Shown here piece by piece: positions 8,669 through 18,694 of a stretch of DNA of 64,000 nucleotides. The stretch lies in assembly GCF_013376095.1 (NCBI RefSeq), contig NZ_JAAMFN010000019.1, forward strand, positions 23,117-87,116. Direction: 5' to 3'. Numbering within the stretch: position 1 is the first letter of the stretch; each line of letters begins with the position of its first letter. Made by a program: the position numbers and the translations under genes. The stretch comes from Arthrobacter sp. SDTb3-6. GTDB taxonomy: Bacteria > Actinomycetota > Actinomycetes > Actinomycetales > Micrococcaceae. The notes under the pieces were generated by a model, which was not told the DNA's origin, searched no databases, and was given only the letters and a program-made list of their open reading frames with translations.

Positions 8669-10393
8669 ATGAAACACATCAAAAAGATGGTGGGAGCCGG
8701 CGTCCTGAGCCTGGCCCTGGCCGTCACCGGCTGCAGCGCAGGCGGCGGGGGCGGGGCGAAACCCCCCATCAACAACAGCAAGGGCGCGGCCGAAACCGCA
8801 ATGCTGCCCACCGTCGACTGGACCAAGGCGGACTACGCGGCGGTCAAGGACGGCGGCACCCTGACGCTGGCCATCGACCAGCTGCCCGACAACTGGAACA
8901 CACTCCAGGCGGATGGCAACAACGTCTCCACCGGCCAAATCATGGATCCCACCACGGGCGGACCGGTGCGCGTCACGGCCGACGGCGGGTGGGAGGTCAA
9001 TCCCGACTACGCCACGGAGGTGAAACTGCTTAGCCAGGACCCGCAGGTGGTGGAGGTGAAGCTGAACCCGAAGGCCGTTTGGGAGGACGGCACCCCCATC
9101 ACATACAAGGACTTCGCCGCCACGGTGAAGGCTTCCAGCGGCGCCAACAAGGCGTACCAGACAGTCTCCGACAACGTCTACAAGGACATTGCATCGGTCA
9201 CCCGGGAAGACACCGACCAAAACTTCAAGATCACCTTCAAGAACAAGAACGCCGACTGGCCCTCCATTCTCGGCGGCAGCACGGCCGGGATGGCCACCGC
9301 CAGCATCCTGCCCGCCGCCATTGCCTCGGACCCCAAGGCCTTCAATGCCGGCTACAAGACCAAGCCGCTGCCCTCCGACGGCCCGTTCAAGGTCTCCAAC
9401 GTTGACACCAACGGCCAGGTTGTCACCTTGACGCCCAACCCGAAGTGGTGGGGGGAAAAGCCCAAGCTGGACAAGATCATCATGAAGGTCGTCACCCGCG
9501 ACGGGCTGGCCCAGGCCTACGCCAACAAGGAACTGGACGCCTTCAGCATCGGCACGAACAAGAACAACTACGACACCGCCAAGAAGCGCACCGACGGCGC
9601 CATCCAGCAGACGGGCGGCCTGACCTGGAACCACGTCACGATGAACGGCTCCACCGGCCCCCTGGCCGACGTCAAGGTCCGCCAGGCCGTGGCCCGTGCC
9701 ATTGACCGGAAGACGATCTCCGCCAGCCGCCTGAGCCCCATCGGTGCGCCGGTGACGAGCCAGAACAGCTACATCTACATGCCGGGCCAGAAGGGCTACG
9801 AAGACGATGCCACCGCGGCCATCGGCTTTGACACCGCCAAGTCCGAGGAGCTGCTCAAGGAGGCCGGCTATGTGAAGGGTTCCGACGGCGTCCAGGCGAA
9901 GGACGGCAGGAAACTGGAACTGACGTACACCCTCGATGCCAACAACCCCGTCTCCGAACAGATCTTCAAGCAGCTGCAGGCCAACCTCAGGGTCGTGGGC
10001 ATCACGCTGAAGAACAACACCGTCCCCTCGGCGAAGTTCTTCTCCGACTACGTGCTCAAGTCCAACTTTGAGATGACCGGATTCGCCTGGTCCGGCACGC
10101 CCTTCCCGATCTCCTCGACGGAATCGATCTTCTACCCCGTGGATTCGGGCCAGAACTTCACGGGCATCACCGACGAAAAGCTCGGCGCGATGTGGCAGAA
10201 GGCCAACGCGGAGCTTGACCCGGCCAAGCGGATCGAGCTGGCCAACGAGATCGACAAGGCCATTTTTGCCTACACACCCGTCATCCCGCTGACCCCGACG
10301 CCGAACACCTACGCCGTCACGAACGGGCTGGTCAACTACGGTGCCGCACAGTTCCAATCGATCGACTGGACCAAGGTGGGCTGGAAGGCCTAG
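8669..10393 (+). CDS. ABC transporter family 5 substrate-binding lipoprotein
   Basis: 574 residues starting at ATG 8669, with GGAGGAAAG immediately upstream. The N-terminus is a lipoprotein signal: basic KHIKK, hydrophobic GVLSLALAVTG, then the lipobox cysteine VTGC, after which a glycine-rich linker follows. The mature protein has the solute-binding family 5 pattern, including GGTLTLAIDQLPDNWN, VRQAVARAIDRKTI and the SxxxLLKEAGY segment. It is extracellular and membrane-anchored, and hands peptides to the permeases encoded upstream (73-bp gap). Placement after the ATPase suggests the same transcript, possibly with an internal promoter. The exact ligand is unknown. Confidence 0.94.
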   Translation: MKHIKKMVGAGVLSLALAVTGCSAGGGGGAKPPINNSKGAAETAMLPTVDWTKADYAAVKDGGTLTLAIDQLPDNWNTLQADGNNVSTGQIMDPTTGGPVRVTADGGWEVNPDYATEVKLLSQDPQVVEVKLNPKAVWEDGTPITYKDFAATVKASSGANKAYQTVSDNVYKDIASVTREDTDQNFKITFKNKNADWPSILGGSTAGMATASILPAAIASDPKAFNAGYKTKPLPSDGPFKVSNVDTNGQVVTLTPNPKWWGEKPKLDKIIMKVVTRDGLAQAYANKELDAFSIGTNKNNYDTAKKRTDGAIQQTGGLTWNHVTMNGSTGPLADVKVRQAVARAIDRKTISASRLSPIGAPVTSQNSYIYMPGQKGYEDDATAAIGFDTAKSEELLKEAGYVKGSDGVQAKDGRKLELTYTLDANNPVSEQIFKQLQANLRVVGITLKNNTVPSAKFFSDYVLKSNFEMTGFAWSGTPFPISSTESIFYPVDSGQNFTGITDEKLGAMWQKANAELDPAKRIELANEIDKAIFAYTPVIPLTPTPNTYAVTNGLVNYGAAQFQSIDWTKVGWKA

Positions 10394-10402
10394 CAACACC
10401 GC

Positions 10403-10993
10403 TCAGGTGGCCACGGCCACCACAAATACTGCCAACAGAACCAGGCCCACGACGCCGGCCCCCACGTCCCAGCGTGCCGCCACCAACCCGGTGGCGTTCG
10501 CCGCGGACGGGGCGCCGGCGTCGTGCTTCCGGTCGTCGGCAGAGTGTTCCCAGGCGGTCCAGGCGGCGTCGACGGCTGCCTGCGTGCGCGCGGGCATGTG
10601 GACGCGCGCGCTGCTGCCGGGGCGCCCGCCCAGGCGCGGTCCCAGCCGGCCCGCACCCGGCGCGCCCCAACTGGCAATCCGGCCGGCCGTGGTGTCCAGG
10701 ACTACGCCTTGGCCCACGCGGACGGCCTTGAGGGCGCTAAAGGGGACCCGGTGGCTGCGCAGGACGTTGACCACGGTGAGCCCGTCCGGGTGCACCAGCA
10801 GCCGGGGCCGCCACAGCAGCACGTGGACGGCCCAGGCAACCAGCACCAGGGCCGGCAGGAAGTGCCAGATGGACGCCCCCGTGCCGGTCAGCACCAGGTT
10901 CAGCGCAAAGAAGGCACAAAAGGCCCATGCGGCGGCTGCCAGCACCCGGGTGCCCGTCGAATACAGGGCGACGGGCCGCGCTACAGCCCCCAC
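10403..10993 (-). CDS. Two- to three-helix membrane protein with PH-like domain
   Basis: 196 residues. Two N-terminal membrane helices (VLAAAAWAFCAFFALNLVL and LPALVLVAWAVHVLLW) are followed by a short bacterial PH-like domain with LLVHPDGLTVVNVLRSHRVPF and the W of the final helix, and a C-terminal hydrophobic segment (GVVGLVLLAVFVVAVA). This layout is common in actinobacterial PH-domain proteins of unknown role. The GTG start at 10993 overlaps the end of the histidine phosphatase gene (10981), and the gene ends 10 bp from the convergent lipoprotein gene. Confidence 0.8.
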   Translation of the reverse strand: MGAVARPVALYSTGTRVLAAAAWAFCAFFALNLVLTGTGASIWHFLPALVLVAWAVHVLLWRPRLLVHPDGLTVVNVLRSHRVPFSALKAVRVGQGVVLDTTAGRIASWGAPGAGRLGPRLGGRPGSSARVHMPARTQAAVDAAWTAWEHSADDRKHDAGAPSAANATGLVAARWDVGAGVVGLVLLAVFVVAVAT

Positions 10994-11622
10994 TGCTCCA
11001 CGGCGGGGGTCCGCTTGTCCCAGCCCAGCGTGCAGACCTTGGCGGTGCCCAGCACAAAGTGGCGGCCCTCGCCCGGGGCCAGGCCGAGCCAGCGGGCGGA
11101 CAGGACGCGCAGGAAATGGCCGTGTGCCACGAGCAGCACGTTGGCGGCCAGGGTGCCGTCGGGCAGCGGGGCCCGGACCCGGTCGACGATGGCGTCGGCG
11201 CGGGCGGCAACCTGCGCCAGGGTTTCACCGTTGGGCACGCCGCTGTCCCAGATCAGGTAGCCCGGGTTTTCGGCGCGGACCACGGCGCTGTTGATGCCTT
11301 CGTAATCGCCGTAGTCCCATTCGACGGCGTTCGGTTCCACCTCGGCGTCCGGGAAGCCGGCCAGCTCGGCGGTGCGACGCGCCCGTTGCAGCGGCGAGGT
11401 CAGCACCAGGTCAAATTCGGTTGCGGCCAGGGCGGGCCGCGCGGAACGGGCCTGGTCCTCGCCGTCGGGCGTGAGCGGAAGGTCGGTCAGCCCTGTGTAT
11501 TGCCCGCTGCGGGACCATTCGGTTTCCCCGTGCCGCAGGAGCCACAGCTTGGGGCCGCCGGGGACCGGGATGTGGGTCAGCGGGGTGGAGCCGGCCGGCT
11601 CAACTGCGGTGGCGTTGTTCAT
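10981..11622 (-). CDS. Histidine phosphatase family protein
   Basis: 213 residues. The RHGETEW motif (phospho-accepting His) follows KLWLLRHGE, and the downstream LTSPLQRARRTAELAG and VAHGHFLR segments supply the second histidine and the arginines of the phosphoglycerate-mutase-like phosphatase pocket. ATG 11622 was chosen because AGGA lies about 8 nt upstream and because it makes a 4-bp ATGA overlap with the stop of the CCA-adding enzyme gene (11619). Substrates of this family are diverse; none is implied by the neighbours. Confidence 0.93.
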   Translation of the reverse strand: MNNATAVEPAGSTPLTHIPVPGGPKLWLLRHGETEWSRSGQYTGLTDLPLTPDGEDQARSARPALAATEFDLVLTSPLQRARRTAELAGFPDAEVEPNAVEWDYGDYEGINSAVVRAENPGYLIWDSGVPNGETLAQVAARADAIVDRVRAPLPDGTLAANVLLVAHGHFLRVLSARWLGLAPGEGRHFVLGTAKVCTLGWDKRTPAVEQWGL

Positions 11623-13118
11623 GGGTGGGTCCTGTTCTGTTCGGGCTCGTGGCTCCGGTTCCCCTGTGTTTCGGGTTCCAGTGCCTGGGATTCGGGCTGG
11701 GCGGCCCACCAGTCGCGCAGGGCGGCCTCGGACTCCTGTGCGGTCCGCGGGCCGTGCTCCATGCGTTGGTCCAGCAGGAATTTGTAGGCCCGTCCCACCA
11801 CGGGGCCGGGCTTGAGGCCCAGCAGTGCCATGATGGCGCCGCCGTCGAGGTCCGGGCGGATCGCGTCCAGTTCCTCCTTTTCGGCCAGGACGGCGATGCG
11901 CTGCTCCAGGTCGTCGTAGGCGAAGGACAGCCGGTCCGCCTTGCGCTGGTTGCGGGTGGTGACGTCGGAGCGCGTCAGCCGGTGCAGGCGTTCCAGGAGG
12001 GGCCCGGCGTCGGTCACGTAGCGGCGCACGGCGGAATCGGTCCAGCCGGCGTCACCGTAGCCGTAGAAGCGCATGTGCAGCTCCACGAGCCGCGAGACAG
12101 CCTTGATGGAGTCGTTGTCAAAGCGCAGGGCCCGCATGCGTTTGGCTGTCAGCTTGGCACCGGCGAGGTCGTGGTGGCGGAAGCTGACGGCACCGCCGGG
12201 CTCAAAACGGCGGGTCTTGGGTTTGCCGACGTCGTGCATCAGCGCGGCAAAGCGCAGCACAAAGTCCGGGCCGGGCACGGGGCCGTCGGGGCCGGTCTCC
12301 AGCGCCGCGGCCTGCTCCAGCACCTGCAGCGAGTGCTGGTAGACGTCCTTGTGCCGGTGGTGCTCGTCGGTTTCCAGCTGCAGGGCAGGCACCTCGGGCA
12401 GCACCAATGCGGCCAGGCCCGTCTCCACCAGGATGTCCACGCCGGCCCGCGGGTGGGCCCCGCACACCAGCTTCACCAGCTCGTCACGGACGCGTTCAGC
12501 GGAAATGATGCCGATGCGCCCCGCCATCTCCGTCATGGCCCGGTGCACTTCGGGATGGATGGACAGGCCCAGCTGGGAGGCGAAGCGCGCGGCGCGCATC
12601 ATGCGCAGCGGGTCGTCGGAAAACGACTGTTCGGGAGTGCCGGGCGTGCGCAGGATCCCGGCGGCCAGGTCGGCGGCGCCGCCGTGCGGGTCCACGAGCT
12701 CCAGGGACGGCAGGCGCAGGGCCATCGCGTTGGTGGTGAAATCACGGCGGGACAGGTCCTCCAGCAGGGACGTGCCAAAGGCGACGGCGGGCTTGCGCGA
12801 CTCCGGGTCGTAGGCCTCGGCCCGGTAAGTGGTCACCTCGATGAGCAGCACCCCGCCGCCGCGCTTGCGCTTGCGGAAGCCGATGGTGCCGAATTCCCGG
12901 CCCATTTCCCAGTGCGAATCAGCCCACTTTTGCGCCACCGCCAGAATTTCCTCCGGCGTGGCGTTGGTGGTGAAGTCCAGGTCGGGCGAAGCCCTGCCAA
13001 GGAACAGGTCGCGGACGGGGCCGCCCACCAGCGAAAGCTCATAACCGGCGTCGGCAAAGAGGTGTCCCAGTTCAAGGACCACCGGGTCTAAATTAGAGGT
13101 ATTTGGCGCCATCTGCAT
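11619..13118 (-). CDS. CCA tRNA nucleotidyltransferase
   Basis: 499 residues. It adds or repairs the 3' CCA of tRNAs. The polymerase beta-like head is shown by LVGGPVRDLFLG and the metal-binding DLDFTTNATPE, followed by RRDFTTNAMAL and the RMMRAARFASQLGL helix. An HD domain (RFAALMHDVGKPKTR, with VELHMRFYGY later) follows, as in actinobacterial enzymes of this class. The ATG at 13118 is preceded by TAACT rather than a ribosome binding site, so a leaderless transcript is possible. It is divergent from the NUDIX gene, with the promoter region between them, and heads a three-gene leftward operon. Confidence 0.95.
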   Translation of the reverse strand: MQMAPNTSNLDPVVLELGHLFADAGYELSLVGGPVRDLFLGRASPDLDFTTNATPEEILAVAQKWADSHWEMGREFGTIGFRKRKRGGGVLLIEVTTYRAEAYDPESRKPAVAFGTSLLEDLSRRDFTTNAMALRLPSLELVDPHGGAADLAAGILRTPGTPEQSFSDDPLRMMRAARFASQLGLSIHPEVHRAMTEMAGRIGIISAERVRDELVKLVCGAHPRAGVDILVETGLAALVLPEVPALQLETDEHHRHKDVYQHSLQVLEQAAALETGPDGPVPGPDFVLRFAALMHDVGKPKTRRFEPGGAVSFRHHDLAGAKLTAKRMRALRFDNDSIKAVSRLVELHMRFYGYGDAGWTDSAVRRYVTDAGPLLERLHRLTRSDVTTRNQRKADRLSFAYDDLEQRIAVLAEKEELDAIRPDLDGGAIMALLGLKPGPVVGRAYKFLLDQRMEHGPRTAQESEAALRDWWAAQPESQALEPETQGNRSHEPEQNRTHP

Positions 13119-13262
13119 AGTTACTTAAGGATGCCAGACTTTTTGCTTCTCCCGCGGCGGGCCCACCAGGGACGTCACGGGCGCCGGCGCCGGCGCACCA
13201 TCGCCAAATGCGGGCTCCTTGCCTGTCATCATCGCCACACAAAGATAGCTAGAGTGGACTCC

Positions 13263-13802
13263 ATGGTCCACCCCGTACCGCGCGCGCCAAAGAGGAGCCC
13301 ACTGCCATCGGCACTGGGTCCGTCGGCAACGCCCGCGGCACCGGCACCGGCCAGCCAGCTGCCGACGGTGGAGGAGATTTCCGCCGGCGGCGTGGTGGTG
13401 GACAGCCATGACGGCGGCCTGCGCGTGGCGATCATTGCCCGCATCAACCGTGGCGGCCGTCTTGAGTGGTGCCTGCCGAAGGGCCACCCGGAGGGCAGGG
13501 AAAACTATGCCGAGGCGGCGGTGCGTGAAATCGAGGAGGAAACCGGGATCGCCGGGGACGTCCTGGCCCCGCTGGGCAGCATTGACTACTGGTTCACTGT
13601 CAGCGGCCACCGCGTCCACAAGACCGTCCACCACTTCCTGCTGCGTGCCACGGGCGGCTCGCTGACCATTGAAAACGATCCAGACCACGAGGCCGTGGAC
13701 GTCGCCTGGGTGCCCGTTGCCGAGCTGGGCCGCAAGCTGTCCTTTCCCAACGAGCGCCGGATCACGGACCTGGCCCGTGAGCTGCTGCCCGCACACTTTT
13801 AG
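13263..13802 (+). CDS. NUDIX hydrolase
   Basis: 179 residues from ATG 13263. The Nudix box G-x5-E-x7-REUxEExGU is complete: GHPEGRENYAEAAVREIEEETGI. It is preceded by the LEWCLPKG strand, giving an ADP-ribose/NDP-X type fold. An N-terminal stretch of about 35 residues is proline- and alanine-rich and probably disordered; the frame is open further upstream, but ATG 13263 sits just after a likely promoter (TAGCTAGAGT near 13247-13256). It lies between the CCA-adding enzyme and murJ, its usual position in relatives. The substrate is not predictable from sequence. Confidence 0.92.
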   Translation: MVHPVPRAPKRSPLPSALGPSATPAAPAPASQLPTVEEISAGGVVVDSHDGGLRVAIIARINRGGRLEWCLPKGHPEGRENYAEAAVREIEEETGIAGDVLAPLGSIDYWFTVSGHRVHKTVHHFLLRATGGSLTIENDPDHEAVDVAWVPVAELGRKLSFPNERRITDLARELLPAHF

Positions 13803-13871
13803 CCCGCTCCGGCGGTGCCGCCGCCGGCCCTGCCAGGGTCCATGCGGGCTCGGGTGAGATGATGGGGAACG

Positions 13872-15671
13872 ATGTCTAACGAACCACGGGTGAGAATCCC
13901 CGCCAAACCCGCATTTCCGCCGTCGAACGCTCCCGTCCGCGGCACCGCCCAGGCAACGGTCCGGCGGATTACCGGGGTCCCGTCCGGCCGACCGCCGGCA
14001 GGCGGGGCGCCGCAGCGTTCGACAACGGCACGGTCCAGCGCCTCGATGGCCGTGGGCACGCTCATTTCCCGCATCCTGGGCCTGGTCAAGGGCGTGGTGC
14101 TGGGCATCGCGATCGCCGACACCACCGTGGCCGACGTCTTTGAAGGATCCAACTACCTGCCCAACATCATCTTCCTGCTGGTGGCCGGCGGTGTGTTCAA
14201 CGCCGTGTTGATTCCGCAGATCGCCAAGGCAAGCAGGCAGCCGGACCGGGGCAGCGAATTCATTTCGCGGCTGCTGACACTGGGGGTCACCGGCCTGCTG
14301 GCGCTGACCGTGATTGTCACGGCCCTGGTGGCCCCGATCATGGAGGCGTTCACCTCATTCTCCGGCGGGCAGCTGCGGCTTGCCATCACCTTCGGGCTGT
14401 TCCTGCTGCCGCAGATCTTCTTCTACGGGCTGTACTCGCTGCTGGGCCAGATCCTCAACGCCCACAACGCCTTCAGGGTCTATGCCTGGGCACCCGTGGT
14501 GAACAACGTGGTGGCCATTGCGGGACTGCTGGCGTTCATCCTGGTGGCCGGCAGTTCCCGGACCCACCAGCACACCGTGGACAACTGGACCACCACCGAG
14601 ACGCTGCTGCTGGCGGGCACCGCGACGTTGGGGATCGTGGTCCAGTCAGCAGTGCTGCTCATCCCGGTCAAGCGGCTCGGCCTGGAGCTGCGGCCCAGGT
14701 TCGGCCTGCGCGGCACCGGGCTTGGACTGACGGCCAAGATTGCGGGCTGGACCATGGGGACCATGGTCATTGGCCAGCTGAGCTATCTGGTGGTCCTGCG
14801 TGTGGCCACCATATCCGCCGGCAGCAAGCCCGACGGCGCCGCTTCCGGCGCGGGCGGCATCCCCGGCATTTACGAGTTCAACCGGGCCACCGAGCTGTAT
14901 ATCATGCCGCACTCCATCATTGCCCTGTCCATTGCCACGGTCATGTTCACCGCGATGGCCCGGGCCGCGGCCGCCCACGACTTCTCCGGACTCCGCAGCT
15001 CGCTTTCCGCGGCGCTGCGGACCACCGGGGTGGCCACCGTCTTTGCCAGCATCGCCCTGATCGTGCTGTCCGGGCCGCTGGGCATGCTCTTTGGCGGCAA
15101 CAGCCAAATTTCCGGACGCCAGATAGCGATCACCCTGGCCATCCTGGCCATCGGCGCGCCGTTCTTCAGCGTCTACTTCATCCTCAACCGCGTGCTGTAC
15201 GCGCTCGAGGATGCCCGGACCCCGTTCATCATCCAGTGCATCGTGGTGGCCACCAGCGTGGCAATGGTCCTCGGCGCCGCGGCCCTGCCGCCGCGGCTGA
15301 TCATTTACGGCCTGGCCGTCAGCTACACCCTGAACAACTTCATTGGCCCTTTCCTGAGCCACCATTACCTCAAGCGGCGGCTGGGCAACTACGGCGGAGG
15401 CCGGATCTTGCAGGCGTACATGCGCTTCCTGGCCGCTGCCCTCGTGGCCGGGGTGGCCGGCGAGCTGGCCCTGCGGGTGTTTGGCAGCTCGTCCCCGGAC
15501 GGCTTCATGTGGACCTCCATCACCGCGTCGTTCGTGACACTGGCAGTGGTTGGGCCCGTCATGGCGGTGGTCTACTTCCTCATGCTCAAGGTGCTGCGCG
15601 TGCATGAAATCGACGACGTGGTGGGCCCGATTCTTGCCAAGGTGCGTTCCCGGATTTCCCCGCAGGGGTAG
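13872..15671 (+). CDS. murJ: Lipid II flippase MurJ (MviN family)
   Basis: 599 residues. A cytoplasmic, basic and proline-rich N-terminus of about 55 residues precedes a long series of membrane helices, consistent with the 14-helix MOP-type flippase. Recognisable MurJ landmarks are SRILGLVKGVVLG in helix 1, GGVFNAVLIPQIAKA, and the EFNRATELYIMPHSI segment. It moves undecaprenyl-linked peptidoglycan precursor across the membrane. Unlike the mycobacterial protein, it ends soon after the last helix (RSRISPQG), and the pseudokinase and extracellular parts are encoded by the next gene. The ATG is preceded by GGGGAAC. Confidence 0.96.
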   Translation: MSNEPRVRIPAKPAFPPSNAPVRGTAQATVRRITGVPSGRPPAGGAPQRSTTARSSASMAVGTLISRILGLVKGVVLGIAIADTTVADVFEGSNYLPNIIFLLVAGGVFNAVLIPQIAKASRQPDRGSEFISRLLTLGVTGLLALTVIVTALVAPIMEAFTSFSGGQLRLAITFGLFLLPQIFFYGLYSLLGQILNAHNAFRVYAWAPVVNNVVAIAGLLAFILVAGSSRTHQHTVDNWTTTETLLLAGTATLGIVVQSAVLLIPVKRLGLELRPRFGLRGTGLGLTAKIAGWTMGTMVIGQLSYLVVLRVATISAGSKPDGAASGAGGIPGIYEFNRATELYIMPHSIIALSIATVMFTAMARAAAAHDFSGLRSSLSAALRTTGVATVFASIALIVLSGPLGMLFGGNSQISGRQIAITLAILAIGAPFFSVYFILNRVLYALEDARTPFIIQCIVVATSVAMVLGAAALPPRLIIYGLAVSYTLNNFIGPFLSHHYLKRRLGNYGGGRILQAYMRFLAAALVAGVAGELALRVFGSSSPDGFMWTSITASFVTLAVVGPVMAVVYFLMLKVLRVHEIDDVVGPILAKVRSRISPQG

Positions 15672-15691
15672 GCCGTGCGGACACCGGGTGC

Positions 15692-15719
15692 TTGCAAAGC
15701 CGCCCGATACGCGTAAAAT
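15692..15719 (+). promoter_or_regulatory. Putative sigma-70-type promoter for the pseudokinase gene
   Basis: TTGCAA at 15692-15697 and TAAAAT at 15714-15719 are separated by 16 bp, shortly after the murJ stop and 84 bp before the downstream GTG start. A second -10-like TAGAAT lies at 15735-15740. This implies the pseudokinase gene can be transcribed apart from murJ. Confidence 0.5.
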
Positions 15720-15802
15720 CCCAGTCCCGTCCGATAGAATCAGTGCAATTACGGCCCGGGCAGATTGTCCGGGACGCCCTGAAGACTTACGAGGAGTACT
15801 CG

Positions 15803-17257
15803 GTGCCACAACCCATTGATGTGGGCTCCATCCTTGGTGGCCGCTACAAGATCACCGGCCGCATCCTGGCCTCGGCCGAGGAAGACGTCATCCTGGACGG
15901 TCTGGACCAGGTTTTGAACCGGCCGGTGAGCATCCTGGTTTCCGCCGAGTCCAATTCACAAAACCTGACGCAGAGCGCGCGCGAGGTGGCCACGGGGGAA
16001 CGCGTGTCCAAGGTGTCAATCCTCGACCTCGGCAGCCAGGACAACTCCACCTACCTCATCGCCGCCAGGACCGCCCCGGCCGACCTCCTTGACCTGGTGG
16101 TTCCCACCGAACCGTCCACCGGCGGGGACAACGACGGCGTCTACCGGGAGCCCTTCTTCACCGACACCCTGGGCACCGAAATCTTCGGCTCCGCCCGGGA
16201 CACCGCACCCGCGGCCGGCGCGTACGTCTATGAGGACAACACGCCCGTCACACCCGCCCACCCGTCCCCCGCGGTGCGGAATACGCCGCCGGCCGTGCGG
16301 AACGCGCCCCCGGCCCGGCCAGCCCCTGAACCGGCAACGTCGGAGCAGCCCACCGCCGCCCATCCGGCCGCGGCCCCGCCGGCCCCGCCGGCGCCGGCCG
16401 CCACCACGGCTACGCCCAAGGTCACCCTGTGGAACGATGACGACTACGACGTGGAGAACGCCGACGCCACCGGGAACGCCAGCCTGCCCAAGAAGGCCGG
16501 CACGTTCCCGGCGGCCGCCCTTGCAGCCAGCGACAGCTACGAGTCGCAGGGCTACGAGACGGACGAGGAAGACGACGAAGACGAGGAAGACGACGCCAAT
16601 GCGCCGCGTTCAGGCGGCCGCTGGCTGACGGGCATCATCGTTTCGGTGCTGATTGTGGTGGGCCTGATCTTCGCCATTTCCCACATCGGCAGCCTGTTCA
16701 ACGGGGCTCCCGTGGCGGAAGGTGGCAAGACCACCGCCGGCCAGGGCACCACCGCTGCACAGAAACCTGCCACGTCCAAGGCACCGGCACCCGCCGCCGT
16801 GCCCCCGGCCGTCACGGGCCTGACGGACATCACGGCCTACCTGCCGGGACAGACGCACTACAACGACATGTTCATCCCGCGCCTGCCGGACGCCATCGAC
16901 GGCAACAGGGGCACCTATTGGCCCACAGTTGAGTTCTCCAACGACACCTTTGCCGGCGCCGCTGACACCATTGACCTCGCCATTGAGCTGAAGCAGGAAT
17001 CGACCATCAGCGAGGTGACCATCAACCAGATTGGTGGTTCCGGCGGCCAGTTCAACGTCTTGACGAACAGTCAGCCATCCCTGGCCGGTGCCACCAAAAT
17101 TGGCAGCGGCTCCTTCAGCGCCCCTGATTTCACCCTCAAGGCAGCCGCCGGCGTGAAGGCCAAATACGTCATCATCGACTTCACGCAGCTGCCCCGGCTG
17201 CAGCCGTTCAAGGTGTACCCGTACGGGCTGAAGATCGCCGAGATCAGCGTCAAGTAA
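15803..17257 (+). CDS. MurJ-partner membrane pseudokinase with extracellular domain
   Basis: 484 residues. The GTG start has GAGGAG six bases upstream. The N-terminus [14 protein letters not shown] is the beginning of a Hanks-type kinase lobe, but no lysine-helix pair, HRD or DFG motif can be found, so it is a truncated, inactive kinase-like domain. A long Ala/Pro-rich linker and an acidic cluster ([11 protein letters not shown]) lead to one membrane helix ([15 protein letters not shown], about residues 278-292). The outer part (from about residue 340) looks like a discoidin/carbohydrate-binding-type beta sandwich. In mycobacteria these pieces are fused to MurJ, where the phosphorylated pseudokinase recruits FhaA. 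Here they form a separate protein; the function is inferred from that architecture. Confidence 0.82.
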   Translation: MPQPIDVGSILGGRYKITGRILASAEEDVILDGLDQVLNRPVSILVSAESNSQNLTQSAREVATGERVSKVSILDLGSQDNSTYLIAARTAPADLLDLVVPTEPSTGGDNDGVYREPFFTDTLGTEIFGSARDTAPAAGAYVYEDNTPVTPAHPSPAVRNTPPAVRNAPPARPAPEPATSEQPTAAHPAAAPPAPPAPAATTATPKVTLWNDDDYDVENADATGNASLPKKAGTFPAAALAASDSYESQGYETDEEDDEDEEDDANAPRSGGRWLTGIIVSVLIVVGLIFAISHIGSLFNGAPVAEGGKTTAGQGTTAAQKPATSKAPAPAAVPPAVTGLTDITAYLPGQTHYNDMFIPRLPDAIDGNRGTYWPTVEFSNDTFAGAADTIDLAIELKQESTISEVTINQIGGSGGQFNVLTNSQPSLAGATKIGSGSFSAPDFTLKAAAGVKAKYVIIDFTQLPRLQPFKVYPYGLKIAEISVK

Positions 17258-17376
17258 CCCGCACGGGCCCGCAACGGCGGCCCGGACGGAATATTCCAGT
17301 GCCCGTTCAAGTTGTGCAAGACGAACCACCAACAGCCTCCAGTGGCTGGCCCATTCAGGAAGAGGAACACGTACCC

Positions 17377-18333
17377 GTGACCACGCAAGCTACCCCCGCC
17401 AGCGATGTCCGCGACGTCATCATCGTCGGCTCCGGCCCGGCCGGCTACACGGCTGCCATCTACACGGCCCGCGCCGACCTCAAGCCGCTGATGATCGCCG
17501 GTTCGGTCACCGCCGGCGGTGAACTGATGAACACCACCGACGTGGAAAACTTCCCCGGTTTCCCCGACGGCATCATGGGCCCGGACCTGATGGAGAACTT
17601 CGGCAAGCAGGCCGAGCGCTTCGGCACCGAGGTCATGTACGACGACGTTGCCTCCGTTTCACTGGAGGGCGCGGTCAAGTCCGTGGTCCTGGCCGACGGC
17701 CAGGAGTTCAAGGCACGCACCGTGATCCTCTCCACCGGCTCCGCCTACCGCGAGCTGGGCGTGGAGGGCGAGAAGCGCCTGGTGGGCCACGGCGTCAGTT
17801 CCTGCGCCACCTGCGACGGATTCTTCTTCAAGGGCCAGGACATTGCGGTCATCGGCGGCGGCGACTCCGCCATGGAGGAAGCCATCTTCCTGACAAAGTT
17901 CGCCGATTCCGTGACGGTGGTGCACCGCCGCGACACGCTGCGCGCTTCCAAGATCATGCAGGACCGTGCCCTGAACCACCCCAAGATCAAGTTCGTCTGG
18001 AACTCTGAGGTCGCCAGCATTGAGGGTGGTGACAAGGTGACGGGTGCCACCTTGCGCAACCTGGTCACGGGCGAGGAGAGCAACCTGGCCGTCACCGGCG
18101 TTTTCGTTGCCATAGGCAACGATCCGCGTGTGGACCTCGTGAAGGATGTCCTGGAACTGACTCCTGCCGGCACCATCGCCGTGGCTGGCCGTTCGTCAAA
18201 AACCTCCATCCCCGGGGTGTTCGCCGCCGGCGACGTCGTGGACCCCACCTACCGCCAGGCAATCACCGCCTCAGGTTCCGGCTGTGTGGCCGCCCTGGAC
18301 GTGGAACATTACCTTGCCGAGCAGGATTCCTAA
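17377..18333 (+). CDS. trxB: Thioredoxin-disulfide reductase
   Basis: 318 residues. The FAD-binding motif [13 protein letters not shown], the redox-active CATC motif ([11 protein letters not shown]), the NADPH-binding [10 protein letters not shown] and the terminal [11 protein letters not shown] motif are all present, in the order of low-Mr TrxB. It reduces thioredoxin with NADPH in the cytoplasm. GTG 17377 was chosen because AGGAAGAGGAA lies upstream and because the family start [10 protein letters not shown] follows closely. It sits 16 bp before trxA, forming a classical pair. Confidence 0.98.
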   Translation: MTTQATPASDVRDVIIVGSGPAGYTAAIYTARADLKPLMIAGSVTAGGELMNTTDVENFPGFPDGIMGPDLMENFGKQAERFGTEVMYDDVASVSLEGAVKSVVLADGQEFKARTVILSTGSAYRELGVEGEKRLVGHGVSSCATCDGFFFKGQDIAVIGGGDSAMEEAIFLTKFADSVTVVHRRDTLRASKIMQDRALNHPKIKFVWNSEVASIEGGDKVTGATLRNLVTGEESNLAVTGVFVAIGNDPRVDLVKDVLELTPAGTIAVAGRSSKTSIPGVFAAGDVVDPTYRQAITASGSGCVAALDVEHYLAEQDS

Positions 18334-18349
18334 GAGAAAGTAGATCGTC

Positions 18350-18676
18350 ATGAGCAATGCAAAGAGCACGACGGACGCAAGTTTTGATGCGGATGTCCTC
18401 AAGTCGGAAAAGCCCGTAATCGTCGATTTCTGGGCCGAGTGGTGCGGACCCTGCCGGAAACTCGGACCCATCCTTGACGAGATGTCAGTCGATTACGCGG
18501 ACAAGGTTGAGGTCATCAAGGTGGATGTGGACGCCAACCCGGCGATCTCCGCCAAGTATGGCATCACCTCCATCCCTGCCGTGTATCTCTTCCAGGGCGG
18601 CGAGGTGAAGAGCACCGTCATCGGCGCCCGGCCCCGCCAGTACTTCGAAAAGGAATTCAGCGACTACCTGCAGTAA
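18350..18676 (+). CDS. trxA: Thioredoxin
   Basis: 108 residues, the standard length. It carries the active site WCGPC (FWAEWCGPCRK), the DVDANP loop and the cis-proline segment TSIPAVYLFQGG. It reduces cytoplasmic disulfides after being recharged by the adjacent TrxB. A long perfect hairpin about 20 bp after the stop probably ends the trxB-trxA transcript. Confidence 0.98.
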   Translation: MSNAKSTTDASFDADVLKSEKPVIVDFWAEWCGPCRKLGPILDEMSVDYADKVEVIKVDVDANPAISAKYGITSIPAVYLFQGGEVKSTVIGARPRQYFEKEFSDYLQ

Positions 18677-18694
18677 CTCGCAACTACGCTGGGC

